19,046 bases of DNA, taken from positions 1 to 19,046 of the forward strand of contig CAYQAJ010000076.1 in NCBI GenBank assembly GCA_964415245.1, given 5' to 3'. This stretch comes from CAYQAJ01 sp964415245 (GTDB lineage: Bacteria > Planctomycetota > Planctomycetia > Pirellulales > Pirellulaceae). A model generated the notes under the pieces. That model was not told where the DNA came from. It ran no database searches and saw only the letters and a program-made list of their open reading frames with translations. The translations under genes and the position numbers were made by a program. Shown here one piece after another: positions 1 to 7,077 of this stretch (positions within the stretch are counted from its first letter, which is position 1; each line of letters starts with the position of its first letter).

Positions 1-641
1 CCCGACACATCGCGGGTGATCGAAACGTTGTGGGAGGTTTTGCCAATCTTGTCGATTTCGTCGATGTAGAGCACGCCCCGCTGCGCCGCCTCCAGGTCGA
101 AGTCGGCGGCGTGCAGCAGCTTGAGCAACAGATTCTCGACGTCCTCTCCCACGTAACCGGCCTCGGTGAGCGTAGTCGCATCGCCGATGGCAAAGGGAAC
201 GTTGAGCACACGGGCCAGGGTGCGAGCCAACAGCGTTTTGCCGCAGCCGGTGGGGCCCAACAGCAGAATGTTCGACTTTTCGATGTCGACGCCGGCGCCT
301 TCCCAATCGAGCGTCAGGCGCTTGTAATGGTTGTGCACCGCAACGGCCAGCACCTTCTTGGCGGCGCTTTGGCCGATGACGTACTCGTCGAGCCGCCCCA
401 CGATCTCGCGCGGCGAGGGAATTTTGGTGAAGAGCTGCTTCGTGCCGCCGCGGCGGCGCTGTTCCTGCTCGAGGATCGACTGGCAAAGGTCGATACACTC
501 GCCGCAGATGTAGACGTCGCCGGGTCCTTCGACCAGCGGGCCAACGTCGCGATAGCTCTTGCGGCAGAACGAACAAAAGGCGTTCTTTTTGGTGGTGCTG
601 CCGCTACGCCGCCCTCCGCCCATATCCTTTCCTGCGGGCAT
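1..641 (-). CDS. clpX: ATP-dependent Clp protease ATP-binding subunit ClpX, N-terminal part (cut by window edge)
   Basis: ClpX is the AAA+ unfoldase that recognises, unfolds and feeds substrates to the ClpP peptidase in the cytoplasm. The reverse complement gives 213 codons before the left edge. An N-terminal zinc-binding domain has CSFC (Cys23, Cys26) and CGEC (Cys46, Cys49). It is followed by YVIGQ (87-91), Walker A GPTGCGKT (128-135), the pore-loop motif GYVGEDVEN (161-169) and Walker B VLYIDEID (189-196), and the frame is open where the window ends, just after ITRDVS. Walker A has Cys where E. coli ClpX has Ser, a mild variation. The start at 641 is chosen because AAGGAG lies at 652-647 with good spacing; Met7 (623) is a less likely alternative. 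No clpP lies upstream: the next gene is divergent and over 800 bp away. The family call is very secure; only the C-terminal half is missing. Confidence 0.96.
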   Translation of the reverse strand, partial: MPAGKDMGGGRRSGSTTKKNAFCSFCRKSYRDVGPLVEGPGDVYICGECIDLCQSILEQEQRRRGGTKQLFTKIPSPREIVGRLDEYVIGQSAAKKVLAVAVHNHYKRLTLDWEGAGVDIEKSNILLLGPTGCGKTLLARTLARVLNVPFAIGDATTLTEAGYVGEDVENLLLKLLHAADFDLEAAQRGVLYIDEIDKIGKTSHNVSITRDVS

Positions 642-1270
642 AATCGCTCCTTTTGCAGGGCTGGTCACCCGATCATGACGTGAATTGCCGGTATCGGGGA
701 ACCCATGTCGCTAAAGAGCCGTTTTCAAACCGTCGGGGATTGGCTCATTTTGCGCACTTGCGCGGAGCAAATTGTGCCTGTCCCCTTCTCCGACACGGTT
801 CGAAAAAAGGCTCCAAGATGTCGCTCGATGCAGCCGCTCTAGCGTATCAGAACGCCGAGGGGCTGTTGGGCGAATCCCTGCCCGCAAGTGGTCGAGCTCG
901 AAGTCTGCCTCCCAATTGTAACAGCGCCGGCAAGCGCCGCCGCGAATTTGTCTCCGCCACTTCCTAAGCGACGCAGCGCAAGGCGCTTCCGGCCACGTCG
1001 ATGCGCGGTGCTCGGGCTGCGCCACTAGCGCTAACCCTCGTCACCCGTATCGTTTACCGTCGGCAGTTGTCGAGTGCCGTACATATTGTTCGGAATTCCG
1101 GCCGGCGGATGTCATTCTGTTGCGGCATTTCTCGAAGATTCACGCTCGTGGGGAGGCATGCGCCGGCCGCGCTGTCTGCGGAATCGCGACAACTTCGCAC
1201 CGATGCCGCGCCGCCATGCCCAAAATCGTTACACTCGCCAAGCATGGGACCACCTGATATCCCGTTCATT

Positions 1271-1291
1271 GGGCCGACATTCCTGTCTGCC
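1271..1291. repeat. Partial copy of the GGCAGACATTCCTGCCTGCC-type hairpin repeat
   Basis: It matches the left arm of the adjacent larger palindrome at about 19 of 21 positions. It can itself fold as a short stem with a TTCC loop (GGCCGACA against TGTCTGCC, one mismatch). It lies 9 bp before the larger copy and suggests a local array of one repeat family. Confidence 0.6.
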
Positions 1292-1300
1292 AATTCGCCG

Positions 1301-1354
1301 TGGGGCAGACATTCCTGCCTGCCGGATGCATGGCAGGCAAGAATGTCTGCCCCA
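1301..1354. repeat. Large inverted repeat, 23-bp arms with 8-nt loop
   Basis: The left arm is 1301-1323 and the right arm 1332-1354. The arms are complementary at 22 of 23 positions around the loop GGATGCAT. There is no T-run after it, and it lies 125 bp upstream of the aldolase start, so it is more likely a dispersed palindromic repeat than a terminator for a gene on the plus strand. On the minus strand it is far upstream of clpX. A further small palindrome (CCTGC CCCAC GCAGG) follows at 1369-1383. Confidence 0.8.
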
Positions 1355-1443
1355 TGTCGCCAAATATGCCTGCCCCACGCAGGCCACAACGCCGACACCG
1401 AGCAGGCCAAAAGGCCGGCACGACCTCAAAGCGCCGCAACTCG

Positions 1444-1472
1444 TTGACAGTGCCCGAGGGTGCTCCTAGGCT
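1444..1472 (+). promoter_or_regulatory. Possible sigma70-type promoter for the aldolase gene
   Basis: A perfect TTGACA lies at 1444-1449. After a 17-bp spacer comes TAGGCT at 1467-1472, a poor -10 (3 of 6). Transcription would start at about 1479-1480, at the ATG itself, which would give a leaderless mRNA. This agrees with the absence of a Shine-Dalgarno sequence before the gene. The weak -10 keeps this tentative. Confidence 0.3.
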
Positions 1473-1479
1473 TGACGGA

Positions 1480-2139
1480 ATGAGTAAGAGCAACGGGTTA
1501 TCGCGGTTGTTAGAGCACGGTCTGGTAGCGGTACTCCGCACGGATCGCCCCGAACTGCTTTGCGACGTGGCCGAAGCGCTACTGGCCGGCGGCGTCGAAG
1601 CGCTGGAAGTTACCTTTACCGTCCCGGGCGCCGTGCGAGCACTCGAGCAGGTCGCCGACAGAATCGGCGATCGGGCCCTGGTGGGAGCCGGTACCGTGCT
1701 CGACGCCGAAACGGCCCGGGCTGCCATGCTGGCCGGGGCCGAGTTCATCGTATCGCCCGTGCTGAGTCGTTCGGTGATTCGACTTTGCCGTCGGTACGAT
1801 AAGCTTGTCATCCCCGGCGCCGTCACTCCCACCGAAGTGCTCTCGGCGTGGGAAAGCGGGGCCGACGTCGTTAAGATCTTCCCCTCGGAGCTGACCGGGC
1901 CCAATTACCTCAAGGCCCTCCGCGGTCCGATGCCGCACGTGCGACTGATGCCGACCGGCGGCGTGAACCTCCGCAACGCCGGCGACTACCTCCGCGCCGG
2001 AGCCTGCGCTTTAGGGGTCGGCGGAGCACTGGTCGACCCGCAAGCGATCGAGTCGCGCGACTTTGCTCGACTCGAAACGCTGGGGCGACAGTTCGTGCAC
2101 ATCGTGGCGGAAACGCGGGCCCGGCTCGGCGCGGAGTAA
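1480..2139 (+). CDS. eda: 2-dehydro-3-deoxyphosphogluconate / 4-hydroxy-2-oxoglutarate aldolase
   Basis: A cytoplasmic class I (Schiff-base) aldolase that splits KDPG to pyruvate and glyceraldehyde 3-phosphate (Entner-Doudoroff pathway) and/or KHG to pyruvate and glyoxylate. The 219-aa length fits the family (about 210). The TIM-barrel motifs are in order: ALEVTFTVPGA with Glu43, LVGAGTVLD (67-75), the phosphate-loop region FIVSPVLS, VIPGAVTPTEV (110-120), the Schiff-base Lys132 in VVKIFPSE, and MPTGGVNLRNAGDYL (157-171). I chose ATG 1480 because it gives the normal family N-terminus. The frame stays open to 1300, but that extension would translate the hairpin repeat. No Shine-Dalgarno is visible. 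No edd or other Entner-Doudoroff gene is in the window, so the physiological substrate cannot be settled here. Confidence 0.93.
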   Translation: MSKSNGLSRLLEHGLVAVLRTDRPELLCDVAEALLAGGVEALEVTFTVPGAVRALEQVADRIGDRALVGAGTVLDAETARAAMLAGAEFIVSPVLSRSVIRLCRRYDKLVIPGAVTPTEVLSAWESGADVVKIFPSELTGPNYLKALRGPMPHVRLMPTGGVNLRNAGDYLRAGACALGVGGALVDPQAIESRDFARLETLGRQFVHIVAETRARLGAE

Positions 2140-2278
2140 GCGGTGCCGGGATTCGCGGCGCTGTACAAGCGGCGCTGAATAGGCCGCGCAGAATACACCG
2201 TGCGGAGCACTCTCCACGTCGTGAAGGTCGTGTGCGATAGTGCCTGTTGCTCACGTTCCACGCTGCGGGCGACGTGCC

Positions 2279-3196
2279 ATGCCCACAACCTTCACCTGCC
2301 CGCACTGCGAGTACGAAACGCTGATCGACGAGCGTTACACAGGCCAGACCGGCCAGTGCCGCAATTGCGGCCGTGCCATCGCCGTTCCCCATTTTGCCCC
2401 TGAAGCAGCGCAGCGGCCGACGGCCGCGCGACCGACGTCGTCGTATTCGGCTCTGGGCGTGGTTCTGGTGGTTCTCGCTTCCTTGGCGGTTGGAGCGCTG
2501 GGCTGCGTTCTGCTGGCCACCATCTCGCTGACACCGCTCTTCGGCCCGTTGCAACGGAAATCCGCGCGCTCCCAATGCTCGTCGAACCTCGAGCGCATCG
2601 CCCAGGCCATGCTGGACTACGAAGCCCAGACCGGCACGTTCCCGCCTCCCTTTATCGCCGACAGTTCGGGCCAGCCCATGCACAGTTGGCGCGTGTTGCT
2701 GCTTCCCTATCTGGGCGAAGAGGCTCTCTTCCGCCGGTACGATCTTTCCCAGCCCTGGAACAGCCCCCAGAACCTTGCCGTCGCCCAGCAGATGCCGTCG
2801 GTATACGCCTGCCCGCTCGACTCCGCCGCGACGTCGGCCAACGAAACGAGCTACATGGTAATCGTGGGGCCGCAAACTCCATTCAGCGGCCCGGTGGGCA
2901 GCAGCCGGCAGAATCTGAGCGACGATCCCTCGGCGACGATCCTGGTGGTGGAGGTCTTCGACTCCGGAGTGCTGTGGACGCAACCCAACGACCTCGCCCT
3001 GTCGACGCTCGACCCCAACGTCAACGGTTCGAAAACGAACTCGATCCGCAGCCACCACGAGAATGGCGCGCATGCCGTAATGGTCGACGGCAAGGTCGTT
3101 CTTCTCGGCAACGCCACGTCGGGCGACGTGGTCCGGGCCATGGCAACCGCCAACCAGGGCGAGAACGTGTCGCTCGACGATGCGGCTCGTCCGTAA
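2279..3196 (+). CDS. Zinc-ribbon, membrane-anchored DUF1559-family protein
   Basis: DUF1559 proteins are a large planctomycete-enriched family of pilin-like, membrane-anchored proteins of unknown function. This 305-aa protein starts with a zinc ribbon (CPHC at 7-10, CRNC at 27-30), followed by a Pro/Ala linker. A single membrane helix spans about 57-82. The DUF1559 body starts at CSSNLERIAQAMLDYEAQTG (100-119) followed by FPP, then a tryptophan-rich segment SWRVLLLPYLGEEALFRRYD (136-155), a YACP motif, and the typical C-terminal HxxGAHAVMVDGKV box. Unlike the commonest members, the helix is preceded by a zinc ribbon rather than being an N-terminal type IV pilin-like sequence. ATG 2279 gives the zinc ribbon directly; an upstream ATG at 2240 would add 13 residues and is less likely. 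No clear Shine-Dalgarno is seen. Confidence 0.85.
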   Translation: MPTTFTCPHCEYETLIDERYTGQTGQCRNCGRAIAVPHFAPEAAQRPTAARPTSSYSALGVVLVVLASLAVGALGCVLLATISLTPLFGPLQRKSARSQCSSNLERIAQAMLDYEAQTGTFPPPFIADSSGQPMHSWRVLLLPYLGEEALFRRYDLSQPWNSPQNLAVAQQMPSVYACPLDSAATSANETSYMVIVGPQTPFSGPVGSSRQNLSDDPSATILVVEVFDSGVLWTQPNDLALSTLDPNVNGSKTNSIRSHHENGAHAVMVDGKVVLLGNATSGDVVRAMATANQGENVSLDDAARP

Positions 3197-3513
3197 AGGG
3201 TGTGTCCGGCTGGCACCGTGACGGAACAAGGCAATTCCCGGTTAGCCGCGACGCGAAGCGGAGCGCGATGGACGCGCTGACGCGGCAGCAATACCCCGCC
3301 CTGCCCAGTATTCCCCGTTTATCCGCACGGGGCAACCGATTCAAGCCGCCCCGCCGGACGCGTCGATACGAACAAGGGGCACTCTCGCGCCGACCCAGCG
3401 CGTAAAAAGATTTGGCCGCGATACGCTGCGCGGCAAACCGGCGAGCACGGGCGCGGGCGCCCCGATCGCGGCAAGCCCCAATTCAATAATATCCCCAGAC
3501 CACGGAGGGCCGG
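3197..3513. other. Intergenic stretch between DUF1559 gene and the 699-aa gene
   Basis: There is no gene on either strand that I can support. It contains one copy of a dispersed 30-bp repeat (3240-3269), listed separately, and at its right end the Shine-Dalgarno GGAGG (3504-3508) of the next gene. No clear terminator was found after 3196. Confidence 0.6.
3240..3269 (+). repeat. Dispersed 30-bp repeat, copy A (GGTTAGCCGCGACGCG-type)
   Basis: This 30-bp sequence recurs in inverted orientation at 5636-5665 with 28 of 30 identical positions; the only differences are AA versus CG in the middle. Both copies lie just downstream of a stop codon in intergenic DNA. Confidence 0.8.
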
Positions 3514-5613
3514 ATGGCTGCCCGGATCGCCGCCGCTCTGGCTATTGCCGCAAGCACCTGGGTGCCGCTCTGCGCCTTGGGCCAGTCCCTGCCGTCGTCG
3601 GGCGCGACGCCGCCGACGGATCGGACCCCGCCTGCGGCTACAGCGTGGTCATCGCAACCGTCGTCGACAACGCCCACATCGGCAGCGACGCCCGATGCCC
3701 GCTCCGACCTGCCTCTGCCGGTTTTCACCCGTCAGACGCTCTTCGCGATCCCCTTTTCGCTCACTCCGGCCGATTCGCCCGACACGACGCCGATCGAGGT
3801 GCATCTCTACGTGACGGCCGACCGCGGGGCAAACTGGCATCTGTACGCCAAAGAGAACCCGGCTTCGGAACGCTTTCCCTTCCGCGCGTCGGGAGACGGC
3901 GAATACTGGTTCGCCACGCGCACCGTCGATCGGCTCGGCCGTCAGCGTCCCGAGGGCGCCGTCGCGCCCGAGCTCGTCGTGGTCGTCGATACCTTGCCCC
4001 CGCAACTCGAGTTGACCGCAACGGCGGGGACCGCGGGCGAAGTGCAGGCGGCGTGGCGCGTGGTGGACGATCACCTCGACGCCGAGAGCTTTGCCGTCCA
4101 ATACCAGGCGCCGCTGGAACCATCGTGGCGGCCCGTCGCCCTCAATTATCCCCGGGATGGAATCACGCGCACCAACCTCGTGGGCCAGATCACCTGGCGG
4201 CCGGAAACCGCCTCTCGAGTCGTCCAAGTGCGTGCCGAGGCTCGCGATGCGGCCGGCAACAGCAGCGTTACGACGCGACGCGTGTTTTTGCTCAGGCAAA
4301 GCGGCCCGGGGCCCGATGCGGGGGGCGTAGCAACGTCGGGGGTATCGCCGCAGGTGCCCCACGAGCGCGGCGACGCACCAACCTTTCAACAAGGTGAACG
4401 AACCAGTCCTTATCCATGGCGGGGGCAGGGCGCCGATCGCGACCCCGTTGCCACCGAAAACTCGCGTGGGGCGATTCCCACCGACCCATTTGCCAGTCGC
4501 AACCAAGGCGCGGCGGCAAACTCGTCGCCCTCTCCGACAGGAACAAATCCCCACTCCACGCCCTGGCCGGCGGACCGTTACTCCTCGGACCCCGCCTTGA
4601 GCAGCGACCCAGCGGCTCGCGGAACGTCGCCTTCCGGCGCTTCACCCGCACTGGGCGGACCATCGAATCCGCGGGATGCGTCGAATCAGGGCGGTGTGTG
4701 GACGTCCGGTGCCCCGTCGAATCCCCGAGATTCCGGGGGCGGCGGCGCATCGAACTCCGGCAGCGATACCTGGAACTACGACCGCGCGCCCAACGGGAGC
4801 CAAGGCGCCGCTCCGCCGCGCGACCGAAATGTTGCCGGGCCCGTCGCGCCACCTGCTGACTCAGGGCGATACGCGAATCCGTCGTACTCCCCCGAAGGCC
4901 CCGCCCTCGATGGGCCGTCCGACGCGGCCGGCTCGGCCAGCGCGGGCGGCGTCGACCCGCGGCGAGCGGAACCCCGCACGGCATTGGTGCCCGATGACAA
5001 ACCCCGATTCGCCACGCCGCTTCGCCGGTTCGAGGTGGCCTACGACGTCGCCACCACGGCGAGCGTTTCCCGCGTCGAGCTTTGGGGCACCAGCGACGGC
5101 GGACGCACCTGGTCGCGGTGGGCCACCGACCCCGACCGCCAAAGCCCCGTCGAGATCTCGGTCGACGGTCCGGGCACGTACGGCTTTCGCGTAATCGTGG
5201 AGAACGCCGTCGGACTGGCCACTCGGCCCCCGGCGCCGGGCGATCTTCCCGACGTGTGGGTCGTGGTCGACGAAACGCGGCCCACCGCGCACATTCTGTC
5301 GGCACCGTTCCGCGTGGCCGACGGCGCGGGCGTGCTCTCGATCTCGTGGGAGGCCGACGACGCCCATCTCGACGAGCGGCCCGTCACTCTGCTCTACTCC
5401 GAGCGTCCCGATGGACCGTGGCGGACCGTGGCTGCAGCGCTCCCCAACTCCGGCCGCTACGAGTGGCGGATCGATCCCGCGATCCCGCCGCGAATCTATC
5501 TGCGGCTGGAAGTGCGCGACGCCGCCGGGAACATGGCCGTCGATCAGCTTGCCCAGCCGGTCGACATCGAGCACATGGTCCCCAGCGGGCACATTCGCGG
5601 GGTGGTGCCGTAA
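3514..5613 (+). CDS. Exported protein with two duplicated beta-sandwich modules and a long disordered linker
   Basis: I cannot name this protein. It is 699 aa with a Sec signal peptide (residues 1 to about 24, hydrophobic core AALAIAASTWVPLCALG). ATG 3514 is supported by GGAGG 5 bp upstream. Residues about 69-261 and 497-690 are two copies of one two-part module. The first half of each has a TADRGANWHLY or TSDGGRTWSRW segment. The second half begins with VVVDTLPP or VVVDETRPT, then has VDDHLD or ADDAHLDE, and ends in RDAAGN. Such repeats suggest Ig/fibronectin-like folds. The linker (about 262-490) is rich in Pro, Ser, Gly, Asn and Asp, with PSNPRDAS and PSNPRDSG as near repeats. It is probably periplasmic or surface located. 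There are no catalytic motifs, and I see no link in function to its neighbours. Confidence 0.8.
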   Translation: MAARIAAALAIAASTWVPLCALGQSLPSSGATPPTDRTPPAATAWSSQPSSTTPTSAATPDARSDLPLPVFTRQTLFAIPFSLTPADSPDTTPIEVHLYVTADRGANWHLYAKENPASERFPFRASGDGEYWFATRTVDRLGRQRPEGAVAPELVVVVDTLPPQLELTATAGTAGEVQAAWRVVDDHLDAESFAVQYQAPLEPSWRPVALNYPRDGITRTNLVGQITWRPETASRVVQVRAEARDAAGNSSVTTRRVFLLRQSGPGPDAGGVATSGVSPQVPHERGDAPTFQQGERTSPYPWRGQGADRDPVATENSRGAIPTDPFASRNQGAAANSSPSPTGTNPHSTPWPADRYSSDPALSSDPAARGTSPSGASPALGGPSNPRDASNQGGVWTSGAPSNPRDSGGGGASNSGSDTWNYDRAPNGSQGAAPPRDRNVAGPVAPPADSGRYANPSYSPEGPALDGPSDAAGSASAGGVDPRRAEPRTALVPDDKPRFATPLRRFEVAYDVATTASVSRVELWGTSDGGRTWSRWATDPDRQSPVEISVDGPGTYGFRVIVENAVGLATRPPAPGDLPDVWVVVDETRPTAHILSAPFRVADGAGVLSISWEADDAHLDERPVTLLYSERPDGPWRTVAAALPNSGRYEWRIDPAIPPRIYLRLEVRDAAGNMAVDQLAQPVDIEHMVPSGHIRGVVP

Positions 5614-5635
5614 GGCGCCTCGTCGGTGCGTCCAT

Positions 5636-5665
5636 ATCGCGCTCCGCCGCGCGTCGCGGCTAACC
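5636..5665 (-). repeat. Dispersed 30-bp repeat, copy B (inverted relative to copy A)
   Basis: The reverse complement matches 3240-3269 at 28 of 30 positions. It lies 23 bp after the stop codon of the 699-aa gene. Confidence 0.8.
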
Positions 5666-5688
5666 GAAGCACGCGTTACCACATTCCC

Positions 5689-5720
5689 GTGTCACCGCGT
5701 CTCCGTGTCGCCGCGTCAGC
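5689..5720. repeat. Two imperfect 16-bp tandem units
   Basis: GTGTCACCGCGTCTCC (5689-5704) is followed directly by GTGTCGCCGCGTCAGC (5705-5720), with 13 of 16 positions identical. It lies in the spacer before holA and resembles the simple low-complexity repeats scattered through this window. Confidence 0.5.
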
Positions 5721-5785
5721 GCGCCATCCAAACGGCCGCGGCACCCCTTGAAGGGGCCGGGGCGCACTTCTAAGCTGACGCGGTC

Positions 5786-6862
5786 ATGCACGCGTTCGAT
5801 TATCTCGCCGCGCCAGCCAAATCTCGTCCGCCGCGCGTGTGCGTGCTGTTCGGGGACGAAAAGTTTCTCAAGCAGCTCGTGGCGCAAGACCTGCGCAACC
5901 GCGTGGCGAAGGATTCCGACGAGGTATCCTTGTCGCACTTCGACGGCAGCTCGAAGCAGACTCAGTGGCGCGACGTACACGACGAGCTGGCCACCGTTCC
6001 CCTGTTCGGCGGCGTGCGCGTGGTGCTGGTCGATGATGCCGACACGTTCGTCAGCACCTGCCGCAAGCAATTGGAACCGTACGTCGCGCGACCCTCGGCG
6101 AGCGCTCTCTTACTGTTGGACGTGGCCTCGTGGCCGGCTAACACCAAGCTCTACAAGGCCGTCGACGCGACGGGGCTGGCAGTGGAATGTCGGGCGCCCT
6201 TGTCGGCCCGCGGCGGTGGCAAGCACGTGGACGAACGGCGACTCGGTCGCTGGTTGTGCGATTGGGCCGGCGATCGCCACGACATTCGCCTCGACACTCC
6301 CGCTGCAGCCAGACTGATCGAGCTGTGCGGACCGCACTTGGGACTGCTCGACCAGAATCTCGCCAAGCTGGCGCTCTTCGTCGAACCGCAGGGCCGCGTC
6401 ACGGCCGACCTGGTGACCAACATGGTGGGCGGATGGCGGGCGAAAACCGCCTTCGCCATGGTCGACGCAGCCGCCGACGGCAACACTGCCGAGGCGCTGT
6501 GCCAGCTCGACCGGCTGATTCTCTCCGGCGAACATCCGGTGGCCCTGCTCGCCCAGATGGCGGCCGTGACGCGACGTTTGGCGGCCGCGACGCGTGTCGT
6601 ACTGCGGGCGCGGCGGGAAGGGAAGAACGTCCCGCTGGATCGGGCGCTGATCGAATCGGGCACGAAGTTCGGCGTCGAGCGGGCCGTGGCGCAGCTATCG
6701 CAATTGGGTAGCAAAAGGGCGTCGCGCCTCAATCGCTGGCTGCTCGACGCCGACGCGGCGCTCAAGGGCAGTCATTCATCGCCGGCACGCGGCCGTATGG
6801 CGCTCGAACTGTTGCTGGCGCGAATGTCATCCGAGCTCTCTCCCCGACGCCGCCGGCGCTAA
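5786..6862 (+). CDS. holA: DNA polymerase III delta subunit (clamp loader)
   Basis: The delta subunit opens the beta sliding clamp as part of the clamp loader. The 358-aa length is normal. An N-terminal AAA+-like domain carries CVLFGDEKFLKQ (19-30), which corresponds to the family's FGxDxFL-type signature and lacks a working Walker A, as usual for delta. It is followed by ELATVPLFGGVRVVLVDDAD (67-86) and a LLLLDVASWPANTKLYK segment. The helical middle has LDQNLAKLALF (188-198), a region the family uses before its lid domain, and GWRAKTAFAMVDAA (216-229). The C-terminal collar domain includes LILSGEHPVALLAQMAAVTR. ATG 5786 gives the right family N-terminus, though no strong Shine-Dalgarno precedes it. 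The neighbouring genes are not clamp-loader genes. Sequence identity within this family is always low, but the motif order is convincing. Confidence 0.88.
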   Translation: MHAFDYLAAPAKSRPPRVCVLFGDEKFLKQLVAQDLRNRVAKDSDEVSLSHFDGSSKQTQWRDVHDELATVPLFGGVRVVLVDDADTFVSTCRKQLEPYVARPSASALLLLDVASWPANTKLYKAVDATGLAVECRAPLSARGGGKHVDERRLGRWLCDWAGDRHDIRLDTPAAARLIELCGPHLGLLDQNLAKLALFVEPQGRVTADLVTNMVGGWRAKTAFAMVDAAADGNTAEALCQLDRLILSGEHPVALLAQMAAVTRRLAAATRVVLRARREGKNVPLDRALIESGTKFGVERAVAQLSQLGSKRASRLNRWLLDADAALKGSHSSPARGRMALELLLARMSSELSPRRRRR

Positions 6863-7016
6863 CCCCTCGCTTGCGGTTTCGCGCTCTGCAACCCCACCGC
6901 GCCGCCAGCACGTCAAGCTAGCATTTGGTTGGACCTTGCGGCGCCTGGCCGCATTTCTTACTATCCGCCCCCTACTCGTCTCGCGCCATTTCGGCCCAGG
7001 CTCCGATTCCCATTTC

Positions 7017-7068
7017 CTCGCTTGCGCTTCGGGCTCTGATTCTGATTCTCTCGCTTGCGCTTCGGGCT
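7017..7068. repeat. Direct repeat CTCGCTTGCGCTTCGGGCT, two copies 33 bp apart
   Basis: An identical 19-bp sequence occurs at 7017-7035 and 7050-7068. A degenerate third copy lies at about 6866-6887, immediately after the holA stop. It sits just before the ATG of the lipoprotein gene, so frames that extend upstream of 7078 would be translating this repeat. Confidence 0.75.
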
Positions 7069-7077
7069 TCGACACTC

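Larger units (their letters stand above)
642..1479. other. Non-coding stretch between divergent clpX and the aldolase gene
   Basis: These 838 bases hold no frame with recognisable protein content on either strand; the short open frames look like chance high-GC frames. The left end must carry the clpX promoter and leader, but I could not pick convincing boxes there. The segment at 767-797 (containing AATTGTGCCTGTCCCCTTCT) resembles a dispersed repeat seen in planctomycete genomes, recalled rather than checked. The strong hairpin repeat at 1271-1354 is listed separately. Confidence 0.6.

Noticed and set aside
30..683. Long plus-strand open frame at the left end
   Set aside because: It is the antisense of clpX, whose minus-strand frame carries all family motifs (zinc finger, Walker A and B).
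653..1025. Small open frames on both strands between clpX and the aldolase
   Set aside because: About 100 aa each, overlapping on opposite strands, without a ribosome-binding site or recognisable motif; part of the sequence looks like a dispersed repeat.
1300..1479. N-terminal extension of the aldolase frame by 60 residues
   Set aside because: The extension translates the palindromic repeat and has no family similarity; ATG 1480 gives the normal N-terminus.
1910..3229. 439-aa minus-strand open frame
   Set aside because: Antisense to the DUF1559 gene and part of the aldolase; composition is typical of a high-GC shadow frame and no motif is visible.
4292..5305. 337-aa minus-strand open frame
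   Set aside because: Arg/Pro-rich antisense shadow within the linker-coding part of the 699-aa gene.
6925..7077. Upstream extension of the lipoprotein frame by 51 residues
   Set aside because: It translates the CTCGCTTGCGCTTCGGGCT direct repeat, and would bury the signal peptide and lipobox inside the protein.
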